Assembly: GCA_019925795.1 (NCBI GenBank)
Contig: CM034312.1
Coordinates: 80,231,528 to 80,295,527 of the forward strand
Length of the DNA stretch: 64,000 bases
From: Dendrobium chrysotoxum
Lineage: Eukaryota > Streptophyta > Magnoliopsida > Asparagales > Orchidaceae
Reading direction: 5' to 3'
Position 1 is the stretch's first letter, and the number at the start of each line of letters is the position of its first letter. A program made the translations under genes and the position numbers. Positions 1 through 13,165 of the stretch are shown in pieces. The notes below the pieces were generated by a model that was given only the letters and a program-made list of their open reading frames with translations, ran no database searches and had not been told where the DNA came from.

Positions 1-373
1 TAATTTTTTCAAAGATGAGGATGCTCAGGTGGATAAGTGGCTTCACTCTTATAGACAGATTACAAAACAAGTATATACGTGAAAAGGTTGGAGTAGCTTC
101 AGTGGCAGATAAGATTAGGGAGAGTCGCCTTAAATGGTTTGGTCACATAAAATGTCAGCCTTCTGATAACCCGGTTAGGAGAATAGATGTATTAGATTTA
201 GCCTACGTTAAGAAAGATAGAGGTACACCTAAAAAGACTTGGTTAGAAATTAGAAACGATCTTTTTTATTAGATTTAAATGAGAATTTGACTCTTATCAG
301 GTCACAATTGAGAAAAAATATTCATGTAGCCGACCCTATATGGTGGGATAAAGCCTCGATGTTGATGTTGATC
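1..373 (+). mobile_element. RTE-type LINE, 3' end (cut by window edge)
   Basis: The frame from 15 to 272 encodes the C-terminal tail found in plant RTE-type non-LTR retrotransposons, with WFGHIK, a conserved KKTWLE-like block and related motifs. It is followed by the conserved AADP-like/VADP end and a degenerate (GATGTT)n tail. Copies with the same 3' end lie at 14294-14572 (minus), 17947-18151 (plus) and 24549-26699 (plus, longest). Stop codons and lost bases show that it is dead. It sits upstream of the first visible exon of the Smr gene, probably in an intron. Confidence 0.8.
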
Positions 374-868
374 TGTTCCATACCTTCACAATAAAGAGTA
401 TCTAAGTCCTGCATATGTTTCTTGGTGAAACCAATCTCGATAGCCCTTGATCTGTCCGACTTATTGATTAGGACTTTTAATTACTCAGGATGCTTAATTT
501 CTCTTCAACCCAACTTGGGTTTTGTTGATTCTCTCACTATGATTTGTTCCAACGGAGGGGCATTTTCAAATGCTGCTTGTTAAGTATATTTTGTTTATTT
601 ATTATTATTATTAAATTTCAAGTTATTCATGTAGTTCTAAACATAATGGAAGTAAAGAAATGCATGGATGCTGGTACATGAGAAGTGAAAAGTATTTACA
701 GTTTGAATTCTGCTTACTCAGGCTGTTTGTTGCTCATACAAAATGCACTATTCAAGATCTTTTTGACTGATATCATTGTGCGTACAACATCTACCTAATT
801 TTGTGTGATAAGAATTACAGTGTTACTAGATTATATTACAACTGATTGATGCTAAGTTTAATCTGCAG

Positions 869-894
869 GTCAATGCGGATACGATCTTCAAAAG
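869..894 (+). CDS. Smr gene, 26-nt microexon
   Basis: The exon is bounded by ctgcag and gtatat. It enters in phase 1 (it supplies the last two bases of a codon) and leaves in phase 0. It encodes QCGYDLQK, which continues directly into ALDFLLD of the next exon; this order is the family's conserved UBA/CUE-like segment. The preceding exon was not found between 374 and 868 and is probably left of the window. Confidence 0.7.
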
Positions 895-3800
895 GTATAT
901 TTGAAACTCTTCCTCAACATTGTCATGTATCTTGGTTACTACATCTTACTAGCTTAAATAGCACTAAGCCATCGAATAGCACTGAGACAATTTTGTTTCC
1001 TTCTCTTTCTGTTTGAATTTAGTTTAGCCAATGCAGTGAAATGCCTAATCAGTATTTTAGTACTACATATGATGTTTGATCTTGAGTTGATATGTTACAT
1101 GATAAAAGGTTAATCCATATCAATGGCAATAATTTATAATTCTCCATCTTTTTTTTTAGAAGTTTGTTTTCTCTCAATTGTCTCATGTGCTTTGGGGCAT
1201 TTTATGTAAACTGTTCTTTCTCTTCTAATTTAATGTCTTTTTTATTGGATGCATCTATCTTAAAGTGGAGTATGGCGTGCTTATTTCGGTAGGGATATGA
1301 CTGATTAGGTTCCTAGCTGCATGTGTCTGTATTAGAATTGAGTGAGCTATCAATGTGAAATGAACTGTTATTGATTTTATCGCTTGGTGTAGCTTATGGC
1401 AACCTTCATCTAGGTGTGGAATCATGAAAACCTGCTGCCATATAACCAGATTTGCTAAAAAAGGGTCACATGACATTGTGACGAGAATCCTGGCCAAAGC
1501 TTTAAAGAGGTGAACCTCATAGGAACGGGTGTCTCATTATGTTTCAATCTTCTATTCATGTTTAGTTGTTTATGACTTGTTGCATGGAGCATTGGAACAT
1601 TTGCACCATCAAGAAAATAAAATCATGAAACTAGCAGATTAAAGACGTTTTAAAAATTTTAAATAACAAGGATCATATAATAATATGCACTGAGATTACT
1701 TGTCAAAGAAGGTACTGAAGTCTTACAATAAACTAATGTTAGAGAGTGAAAACTAATAATAACATAATGCATGCATATTGTTGTTTATTATTTGAGTATT
1801 CTGAAACTAGCATTTCCTTTACTAGTGTGTCTAGTTATCTGTAATAAGTAAGATTAACTTCTCCACCATTAAAGGATATTAAACAACTTGGGACGCCTTA
1901 AAGAAGCTTTGTGCATTCCTGTGGAAGTGGCTGAAGAAGGGTTGAATATGAAGGCGGCACCATAGAAGGGTATGTGCTTTATTGAAGTATATATTGGTGC
2001 AGATTGCCAATCATACTGAACATTGCTTTTTACCTTTTGGGGAAACTATTTGAAGATCATGAAAGCTGGATACCCATGGATAGGTTTCTCATTTTGTTTG
2101 ACAACTCCTAAGGAGTAGACTCCTAATTCAACTTGGAATTTGTAAAATCATTCATATATTTATAAGTTGTGGTGGTTTTAAGTCCGGTGCCTCTCCAAAT
2201 TCTCTAGCTCGAAACATCACACCCCATTTTCACCCCTCTTCCAGGCACATTTGAGGCATAACAGAAGTGGACAATTTGGACAGATATAATTCTCACCACA
2301 CCATCCTAATTTATTTCATCAAGATAAGATGAGTGAAATTAGTCTAACTCTATCATTAAAAAATATACATAACACTAAGCATTATCTTATAAATCAACAT
2401 AAGTATTGAAATAGAAGATTTAATCAATAAAATCATGTAACCAAATACAAAACTTCTAATATGATTCTAAATAAATTTGTACAACCCCAAAATGTTGATT
2501 TACATCTTCAGACATATTTTTTACCATTTCTAATATCATATATCAAGCATATTGCTATACAAAGCAAAACTAGTTACCTATTCTCTACTCTCGTGTCTTT
2601 CTTTTTTCCTGAAAACAAAGCATATCCACAAATGAGCTACAAGCGTAGTGAGATAAATAATTGTAACATAAAGTCAAATATACAAGGAAGAGACATAAAA
2701 TGCTATGCTCTTATGTGCCACAAGAATCATCTATATTTAATCAAGCATAATGAGCTTCATGGATGAAAAATTAATCAGTATAAGAGTTGTATGAACATAA
2801 AACTAACATTAATTTCTTATTTTCATTCTTTTACTTATTTTTAATAATCCTAACTTTAGAAATATCATATCATGCTTATATGCTTCGGCTCATTTGTGTC
2901 AACTTCCCCTTTATAAGGTTCAGTCCAGTATCAAGAGTTAGGAATTCGTTTTTATTCATCTTTTCCTAATAAAGGTTGGCCTAACCAATGTTCTAGTATC
3001 ATGGATCATCTCTTTCTACAAAGGTTATCAAAGTCAACCCACTTAACTCACTTAGATGACTTTTCAGAGGATTCTTGAATTTATTCTCATTATTTTATTC
3101 CTCACTTCATAGTGATGCACATAGATGGTAAAATATGGTATATGTAAGATATTCATTTGTGCATTATATATCATTTAATTGTATTATACTTGCAATTAAT
3201 GAGGATTAACTAGAAATCATATAAATTAATGAGCATATGTCATGTATAAATACATTATGTGCATTAATCACTTTGAAATTTTTAATATGCTTATTATGCA
3301 AGAATTTCTATAAATGCAATAATTGTTGTTTAGAAGAATCATAAAATGTGCAAACTTAAATCTTAGGAATTATTTGACTATTGTATTAGAAGTTGAGTAT
3401 CTCACCAGATAAATCAAATCCTCGCAATTCATTTCCTTAATTTTCTCTTTCCAAAGCGTTGATCTTTTGCAAAGAACCTAAAATAGGGATTTCTTCAATA
3501 TGTGATATTTCATGAATTCAAAATTCCATTTTTAATAGAGAATAAGATTTTTAACTTAGACTGCTTTTCTCTCATTTAACCCTTTTATTTCCTACAACAC
3601 AAATTGAACTCAATGCATTGGAAAGATTTAAAATTTCTTACCTTATATCCCCTCTTTTCTTTCTTCATTCTTTTTCTTATTCTGTTTCATTTCCTTCCTT
3701 TATTTGATTTTCCTCTAATTACTATGGTACCCGAACTTCTTGTATAAGCTAACTACTACAATACCCAGCTTCTCTTTCTTCTACAGGCCTGTTGTTACAG

Positions 3801-6800
3801 TACTCAAGCTTCTCTTCTTCTACAAGCCAGCAGCTCAATAATCCGGATTTAGCCACGGTACCTGAATTCTTCTTTTATGTGACCAGTAGCTGCAGCTCGC
3901 TCCCATATTTCATTGCTATAGTACCCAATCCATGGTTCCTGCTCTGCCTAGCTACAGATCTTAGGGAGATGGCGTTATGGATAGCTTCTTTATAAATATA
4001 AACTTATATTAGTTTTTCAGGAAATTTGAGTTCCACCGCTAAAGCTTCCACGGCCTCATCCAATTCCTGGAAAATTCTGGACTTCGCCGAGTTGCTATAG
4101 TGTAATAGGGACAGCTACAATATCATTAAATAAAAATTTAGAAAAAAATAATAGGGTAGTTTTGGTAATTATATAATCTAACATAATTATATTATTTATA
4201 TATATACCTATATGTCAAAATGATCGTAAGGAAGTATAGAATTTAATAAAAATGTATTCGATGAATTTTGGGAGGACAAAAAGTAAGATATTTTTTGGGA
4301 GAAATTTCATCTCACTTCTTTGAAAGATTGGGTGTTGCGCAAAAGAATTGGGAGATTGGTCATACATTTAATCATAACAAGCATGTTTCAGGTTGAAATA
4401 GATGGAGTTACACATTCCATGAGCAAGTTAATGATGATGTGATCATTTAATATGATGTAAATAAACACAATAAAAAGCCATTTAATGATGGATGCTTCAT
4501 TATTGTGCTTATCACAAATGAGCTCACCTTTTTTACTAGAACTATATTGTTTTTTTCGCTTCTCCATGTATTAAATATAATGTTTATGAAAGCTCATTTT
4601 TTCATATGTATGAATCCTTTCTTTGAATTATTGGTTTTTTAGATTAGCTTTGTATAGAGAAAAAGGCCTAAAATAGTATCCTGACTGTTAGCAAGTGCTC
4701 ATTTTAGTCCCAAAATTTGTATTGCCCTAATTTAGTCCCTCTAATTATTAAAAATTGATCCAATAATAAGTCAAAGTTTACAACAAAGTTAAATGTGAGG
4801 GTAGTTTAGCTAGTGCAAGTACATGTGAGATTACATTACTTATGTTGCTTACATTGTCTTTTAATAAATTATAATAAATACAAAAATAAGAATGAAAATT
4901 TACCTACTAAAAATAAGTGTGAATAATTAGTCAAAGAATATTATTTGTTTTGCAAACTCTAAATGGAATATCATACAAAACTCCAAACCTGCCTGCACCC
5001 CTTCATCTTCATTAAACATGAATTTCTCCATTCAATTAACAAAATTTCTTTAGTTGTTTCACAAGAGATGAAACATTAGAGGAAATTGATTATAGCACAT
5101 ATGAAAACCAAAACTGATCAATAAGAACTAATAATTGGCTTCCTAGTTCTCTTATAATGTAGATCAGGATCAATATCATTGGTTTTCAATTTGAACTTTC
5201 CATGATCAAAATCGGATGCATGGGAGGAAACACATTGTCCAGTCAAAAGGAGTAAGTTAACTCTATTCTCATGCGAGGGAAGTTATGATTTACTAAATGC
5301 TATCTTCAGTAGTGCAATTGGTGAAGGGGTTCTTGAAACTAACATCAAAAGTTTTCTAATGATGAGGATTGGTATGCTTTTTTAAATTATAATTCCCATG
5401 AATTTTTTTTTTCATGTTGAATGTTTATTTGATGTCCGAATGCCAAGTATGAAGCCTTTGATTCAATTCTTTTCAGGCCTTGGATTTTTTACTTGATACA
5501 TCAAAATTTTCTAAGGAAAGAAATGGTGTTGATCATATGGAAGTGGTATTTGGGGAACAAAGAAAAGGTGATGCAAGAAATTCAGAAATCTATTGTGAAA
5601 TGCGGAGCAAGGACCCTTCAAGAAACAAACAATGTTCATTCGGGGTAATAGTTTAAGCTTTGAGTACCTAAATTATTCTTATCATGGCGCCTGGTATCAC
5701 TGGTCACTTTACCCAAGTTTCTCTTATTAATTTGTGAATCTAAGTATTCATGTTAATTTACTCTTATCTCCTCTTTGTGAGTTTAGAAGTTATTTATTGT
5801 TGTTGTTAGGGTTAGTGATATATTAACTTTCCAAAGTTCTACCAATGTTCTTTCCAGACAGGTAAATCTGGAAATGATCATCAATTTTCAAGATAAAATT
5901 GTCTTTGATTAGACTGTATTTTTCTTTTTTCCAATATCCCAAGTATGCTTGTGAGTCATCATACATTGCTATGTATTGTTGGAATTGATATGTTGATGAA
6001 AATATCATGTATATCAGTTGTCATGATTCACTTGGTTGATGCCTATTGTTCCTCATATTCTAGATGAATATATAAGTTATTATTAAATCTCAACCTCTCT
6101 TCCCATATTGATCCCACGGCCAAGAAAGCGATCCGTGGGAAAATCCCGCCTGACTCACACCGTTTTCCTTCCATAGTGAGACAGATAATTTAGGAAGGAA
6201 TATATGAGGGTAATACTACCTGATTTTGTAATTTTAATTATTTCTTTATTTGACGTGCTTTATAGATCTATAAATAGAGATGAGTTTCTGTAATAAAACA
6301 CAAACTTTTCCCTCTCAAACTTACTGATTTCAACATGGTATCATAGATACAATAAGCAGAGAAAACGGCCTTCATTGCCGTGGAAGAATGATCGTCGGTC
6401 CTCCGTGCATATGCAAGCAAGTCGCGAGATTCTCGCGAGCAACTCACTTGATGGGAACAAGAGACAGGTAGGCGGAGACAGCCTAACCTTGCACGGTGCC
6501 AATACCGTTAGAGCTGTCAGACGCCTTCGACGCCTTCTCCGGAGAACTCCAATCACGGCTTCCTCACTCGTTGTCGGCACGCACGCAGGGGACTTTAGCC
6601 GCCTGGAAGTCATGCACACGGGACATCTGGTTATGTCTGGAAGAACCGACTGCAAGAACCAAGCATTGCGGACATGCGAGACGAAGCTGAAGGATGGAGC
6701 CGAAAGCCGGGACGGAGACTCCTGCTTGCGACTTGAGCGGGCGGAACCTTGCGGAAGAAGCCCCTTTGCGTGCCCTAGCTACTCGATCCGAGTCTTTTAA

Positions 6801-9800
6801 AGACTTGGCTCGATTCGATTTACCCTATAATTAAACTAAGAAGTTTGAGGAAAAAAATCGACATTTATTGCCGTAACTAAAGATGGGAGGGAATTTTTTC
6901 GGGAAGCCTTCATTGTTACCCAGGATCATACAGATAGTCTTCGTTACTATCATTTGACACCATAATGTCAGAAATTAATTCTTCCTAGATCATTGACTAA
7001 TTTGAGGATCCTATAATGCACCAAGGCGAGGTGACCTCCAAAGCATGCAACCTTCCTATCGCCTAAACGAGAAGAATTATCTAAAGTGGTCTCAATTAAT
7101 GAAGACCTACTTAAAACGGAAAGGGAAATTACATCACCTCCTCGGAGGAGGACCGAAAGAAGGAGATCTAATTTTTGGGTAACTCCCTGATTACGTCGTG
7201 GTTGTGGAATTCCATGAGTACTCTAGAAATTAGTGATACGTTTATGTTCCTTTCCACTGAAAAGGATATATGGGATGCTGCCAAACAAACTTTTTCAAAA
7301 GCACAGGATGCTACTCAAATCTTTGAAATTAAGATCAAAGTAAGAAGCACAAAACAAGGAATCAAGACCGTGATAGTGTATGCCACTCTTCTACAAAACC
7401 TATAGCAAGAACTTGATCGCTACTACAGATGTATAGAGACCAGATGTCCAAAAGATGCTTCTATCCTAAAGAACTTTATTAAAAAAGTTAGAGTTTATGA
7501 TTTTTTTGCAGGACTAAATGTAGAATTTGATCAAGTAAGAGCCCAAATCCTTGGCAAAGAGGAGACACCATCATTAAATGAAACCATTTCTCTCATTCAC
7601 GCTGAAGAAAGTCGACGAGGAGTGATGTTGGAGCCAAAGGTTGTTGAAAGTTCAGCAATGGTGATGAACAGAGAAGCACCATGAAAGAGAAAAGGTAAAG
7701 ACTACTCAAAATTTAAAGATAGAGACTCGCTTTGGTGCAGTTATTGTAAGAAGTCAAGACACACAAAGGAGTGTTGGAAAATATATAGAAAGCACCCCAG
7801 TAAGGAGTGGAATCAAAGAAGTGAAAAAAGGAGCACATCACATGCCAACAATACAACAAGTTAGCTTAACCCAGAAACGCAGCCCAACTTCAGAGAACTC
7901 AATAAAGAAGTTGTTGATAAACTAAAACAACTTCTGGTATCCCTTGAAAAATCAAATGCATCGTCCTCTCTTGCTCTTTCAGATAAGTTTCCTATTTTCA
8001 TTGGTTTAAGTGTCTTTAGAAATCATTTAAAATGATTATAGATCATTGACTCAGGAGCCACAGATCACATGACACACTCTCATACCCACTTCATCAACTA
8101 TACTTCTTGCCCAAGTGACAAGAAAATCATCACTACTAATAGTTCTCTTACCACAGTAGCAGGCCAAGGAGACACCCTTATCTCCCTCCCTCACTCTAAA
8201 AAATGTGCTCCACGTACCTCAATTATCCACAAACCTAATTTCTATACAAAAACTTACCAGTGACCATAATTGTCAAGTACTATTTAACCCTGCTTATTGC
8301 TTATTTCAGGACCAGAGATCGGGGAAGAAGATTGGACTTGCTGAGGAGAGAGCTGGACTATACTATTTGGAAGAACTGAACAAATCTAAAATTAGCTACT
8401 CTATGTTATCCCTATTTGATAGGAAATCCACTATCTGGCTTCATCATTATAGATTAGGACATCCATCTTTTGATATCCTAAAACATGTATATCCAAAACT
8501 TTATAAAAAATTAGAAAATAAATATTTTCATTCTAAAACTTGAGTTAGCCAAACATAAAAGAGCTTCTTTCCCAAATAAAAATGAGAGATGTGATACTTT
8601 CTATCTTATTCATAGTGATATATGGGGACTCTAAAAAATCCCCTACATCTCTAGGGCATGCTAGTTTGTATCGTTCATTGATGATTGCACTTGAGTCTCT
8701 TGGATCTATCTCCTCAAAAATAAATCCGACGTTAGCACAATTATTCCCATTTTTCACACCATGGTCCAGAATCAATTTAGGGTAAAATTAAGGAAATTTC
8801 GTTCTGACAACGCTAAAGACTATTTCAACCAAACACTATCCTCCTACTTCCAAAGTGAAGGTATCATCCATGAGTCCTGCGTTCACACCCCACAATAAAA
8901 TGGGGTTGTGAAAAAAAATGGTCAATTTCTAGCCTCCAATCGTGCTTTCCTATTCCACCACAATACACCCAAATTCTATTGGGTGGAAGCCCTCCTAACT
9001 GCCACTTACCTCATAAACCGACTACCTTCAACAACCCTGGGACTAAAAACTCCAATGGATCTTTTATCCTCCTTTTACCTCGAGTTTCAAACCCATAATA
9101 ACCTTACACCAATAATCTTTGAGTGCAATGCCTATGTTCACATTCACAGCCAAAATAGAGGAAAATTAGATCCAAGAGCACTCAAATGCATCTTTGTTGG
9201 ATATTCAGGCACCCAAAAAGTTTACAAGTGTTATCATCCCCCCACAAAAAAAAACCTTGTCTCTGTTGATGTTATCTTTGATGAATAAAATTCCTATTTT
9301 ACCAAACCTCATATTCAGGGGGAGATTGAAATTGAGAAAGATGAGAAAAGTGAGCTTGCCCATTTTGACCTTCCTCCACCACCTCAAACCAATCCTCCTG
9401 AAATCAAAAACAGGAAAACTGAAGACAAAACTGTTAGTAGATTTGGGAATGTATATTCCAGGCATACAAGTTCAAACTGTACTTCGAAGCAGATCCAAGA
9501 ATTTGAACCATCTCCTAAAATTAAGGTAAATACAAATTCACCACCTCCCTTGTACCCCATAACTAATTCTATTTCCTTCAATAATTTTTCATCCTCACAC
9601 ATAAACTTACTGGTTACACTAGAAGATATTCATTTTCCTAATAATATTTATGAGGCCTTATTTGATGAAAATTGAAAAATGCCATGAAAGATGAATGCAA
9701 ACCCTAGAAAAGAACAATACGTGAGAAATCATCAACCTTTCGAAAGAAAAAAAAATCAGTCGGCTGCAAATAGGTGTTCTCTGTAAAGTATAAAACTGAT

Positions 9801-12800
9801 GGTATACTAGAAAGGTACAAAGCAAGACTAGTGGCGAAAGGGTATACTTAAATATATGGCATTGACTACCAGGAAACCTTTGCACTTGTAGCCAAGATGA
9901 ACACTGTCAGGATTGTACTCTCACTGGCTGCTAAGTACAACTGACATCTGGAACAACTAGATGTAAAAAATACATTCCTACATGGAGACTTGGAGGAAGA
10001 GATATTTATGGAGATACCACCAGGATTTAAGAAAAAATCTAGATGTGATAAGGTGTGCAGGTTAAGAAAAGCTCTATATGGGCTAAGACAATCATCTAGG
10101 GCTTGGTTTGGAAGATTCTCAAAATTCATGTTTTTTAATGGGTATCGACAGAGTCAAGGGGACCATACACTATTCTTTAAACACTCAGACTCAGGGGGAG
10201 TCACAATATTATTAGTGTATGTGGATGATATTATCTTGACTAGGAATAATGAAGAGGAAAAAGTTAGTCTAAGGAAAAGTCTTACCAAAGAATTTGACAT
10301 CAAAAAACTTGGTAAACTAAAATACTTTTTCGGAATTGAATTAGCCCACTCTAGCAAAGGAATCTTCATTTCACAACAAAAATACATTAAAAATCTTCTA
10401 AAGGAAACAGGTAAACTAGCTTGTAAACCAGCATCAACACCAGTAGAACCAAATCTTAAACTGGGGGAAGTTAAAGAAGATGTAGATGTAGATAAAGGGG
10501 TTTACCAGAGACTTGTAGGGAAATTGATCTACCTTTCCCACGCCAGACCAGATATATCATTTGCTGTAAGTATGGTTAGTCGATTTATACAGAAACCAAA
10601 ATAGGCTCATATGCAAGCGGTAGACTGAATACTGCAATACCTTAAGGGAAACTCAGGGAAAGGATTATCTTTAGAAGAGACCACAGAGTAACCCTAGAAG
10701 CATACACTGAGGCAGATTATGCAGGATCACCAGTAGACAGAAGATCTATCTCTGGATACTGTACATTCCTAGGAGGAAACCTAGTTACATGGAGAAGCAA
10801 GAAATAGAATGTGGTGGCAAGATCTAGTGCAGAAGCAGAGTATGGAGCTATGACCTTGAGAATATGTGAGTTCCTATAGATCAAGATGATTCTAGAAGAC
10901 CTAAGGATCAAGTGGGACGAACCCATGAAACTACATTGTGACAACAAATCAGCAATCAGCATAGCTCACAATCCAGTACAGCATGACAGGACCAAGCACA
11001 TAGAAGTGGACAAATATTTTATAAAAGAAAAATTATACAGTGGACTTGTATGTATTGATCATGTATCATCAAAAGATCAACTTGCAGACATCCTTATCAA
11101 AGGATTAGATAACTCTGCCTTTCTCAGAATGATTGCCAAGCTGGGAATGACAGATCTGTATTCCCCAGCTTGAGGGGGAGTGTTAAATCTCAGCCTCTCT
11201 TCCTGTATTTATCCCACGGCCAAGAATAGCGATCCGTGGGAAAATCCCGCCTGACTCATGCCATTTTCCTTCCATAGTGAGACAACTGATTTAGGAAGGA
11301 ATATATGAAGGCAATAATACCTGATTTTGTAATTTAATTATTTCTTTATTTGATGTGCTGTATAGATTTATAAATAGAGATGAATTTCTGTAATAAAACA
11401 CAAGCTTTTTCCTCTCAAACTTATGATTTCAAAAGTTATTAATTGATAAAGCTATGCTAATAACATTGTTATTCTTTTTAACTGCTGTCACGTTCTAGTG
11501 TTAATGCCCTTTCTTCTTTGCTGCAAACCTACCTGTCACAGTTAACAGATAAGTCATCAGTGGCAACTTATCATTCATCTGCAAAAGAACAAGATACCCT
11601 TCAGTGTGTAGGATCTGGTAGTAGGTGAGTTTTCTCTTGCATAGTTTTTTTGGTTTGGATTTTGTCTTTCTTGGATTATGTTGTTTTTACAGGCAAGTCT
11701 GCTGATATCCATGCATGCATAATGAAACTAGATATCAACTAGTTAGGATTGCAATCTTTATTTCACTTCCGTTACATTGTAACTTTTTTGTACCATCCTG
11801 CACTTGTGAAATAGGCACCGATTTTTAGAAGAATTAGAGATCCGGGTTCTATGGCAATCATTAAATTGTATAATACAGCTTAAACAAGTTGAATGCTCGA
11901 TTTTTTAATGTTGGTATATGTTACTCCTTTCCTAACATAAGATATTTGTATTTCGTTCATGTACATGGATATAGCTGTCTATCTGCATTCATTTACATGT
12001 GATGTAAGATGATTCTGTTGTTCAAAGTCACACTCGCCAAAACATATTGGGCTACTTGTACGAGTTAGTTTTTTTCTTGAATTTGTTTCAGAGCTTGAAA
12101 ATATACTAAATATTTAACAAAGCAGATAACTTTTTCATGAAAATCTTAATGATATTTACGTCTAAAGCATAGGAACTCATGGAATTCCGATTTGCACATA
12201 TGGATTTCAGAGTTTCACGTCGGAAAGTATTTTTCTTTGTGCTGTTGCTTCTGTCTACCATCATTCCCAGTTATTGTCACCTTCAAAATCCTTGCTACTT
12301 TTTCTTTCTACTGTTGTTTTAAGGATTTACCGCTACTACCAATTGCTTGCCTTGCCTGTGCCTTGCCCGTTGGATTACTATTACCTCTTATCTCTCCTTA
12401 TCCCAACTACAATTACGCCTCTTGTTAGCATACTACCCTTATGTCGCTTTCTATTTGTAGTAATTTGCCTCCTTTTTGCCAATGAAATTCCTATTGAATA
12501 TATTAAAATCTGTTGTTTTGAGTTGATTTCTACATCTTTTGTGTAATTTCTTATCTTGGTTCCTTTGGGAATTATAAACAATTCCTTGAGACATGTAGAA
12601 CACTGTTAAAGAATGAATGCTGAAATATATTTCTAGCTTTTCTCTCTTCTTGTGTGCGCTCATTGGATATGAGTCTCTAAATGCTTAACATGTATGGATG
12701 ATTATTTTTGAGGAGAGACTTCTTCTACAAGTGCAAAGCTTGGTTCTTTCTTTAGGAGTGATTTCTATCATTATTCTAGTTAGTTTTGTGTGGTGATTGA

Positions 12801-13115
12801 AATTTTATGAAGATATTGGTTAGAATTTCTTTTTGAATTGTGCACTTGATTAGTTGCCGAATCTTTTTATTGGTAACAATTTTCTTATGGATTATCACAT
12901 TTTGGTGATCGTTAGGTAATCTTTTGAATGGACTAAAATGCACTTGCTGTCCATGTATTAAATTAATATATGCACACACACAGATATATATATATATACA
13001 AAAAAATTCCAAAATATACCCCAGACTATTCATGTATGGCTAATTTAGCCCTAGAGCATCATGTTACCTAATTTAGTCTCTCGATTGTATAAAATTGATC
13101 CCAATTTAGTCCCTC

Positions 13116-13165
<50 letters not shown>

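Larger units (their letters stand above)
895..5476 (+). other. Smr gene intron, 4.6 kb
   Basis: This is AT-rich non-coding DNA between two phase-0-compatible exons. It holds a probable decayed gypsy LTR (about 2210-4300) and a MULE-type MITE fragment (about 4665-4960). From 895 to 2200 nothing beyond AT-rich DNA was recognised; a short open stretch at 1890-1970 lacks splice sites and is not called. Confidence 0.65.
6081..11434 (+). mobile_element. Ty1/copia LTR retrotransposon, degraded
   Basis: It has two LTRs of 255 and 254 bp (about 90% identical by eye), a GTTAT TSD, a TGGTATCATAG primer-binding site complementary to initiator tRNA-Met directly after the 5' LTR, and a TTGAGGGGGAG polypurine tract just before the 3' LTR. 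Domains follow the copia order: gag, protease, integrase, RT, RNase H. Frame breaks are numerous. It lies in the same orientation as the host gene, inside an intron. Confidence 0.93.
5645..11541 (+). other. Smr gene intron, 5.9 kb, enlarged by a copia insertion
   Basis: Removing the copia element and one TSD copy (6081-11439) leaves an intron of only about 540 bp. The insertion therefore accounts for most of the present length. Confidence 0.75.

Noticed and set aside
1890..1970. Possible exon (open stretch with LKEALCIPVEVAEEGLNMK)
   Set aside because: It ends in a stop before the nearest gt, and inserting it breaks the CGYDLQK-ALDFLLD continuity.
2461..2969. 101- and 60-codon plus-strand frames
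   Set aside because: Hydrophobic, AT-biased translations inside a probable decayed LTR, with no domain.
5258..5384. Possible extra exon (open stretch with SYDLLNAIFSSAIGEG)
   Set aside because: No matching splice sites, and it would break the phase-0 join between 894 and 5477.
6375..6800. 141-codon plus-strand and 104-codon minus-strand frames in the copia leader
   Set aside because: They exist on both strands because the stretch is GC-rich; neither looks like gag or a host protein.
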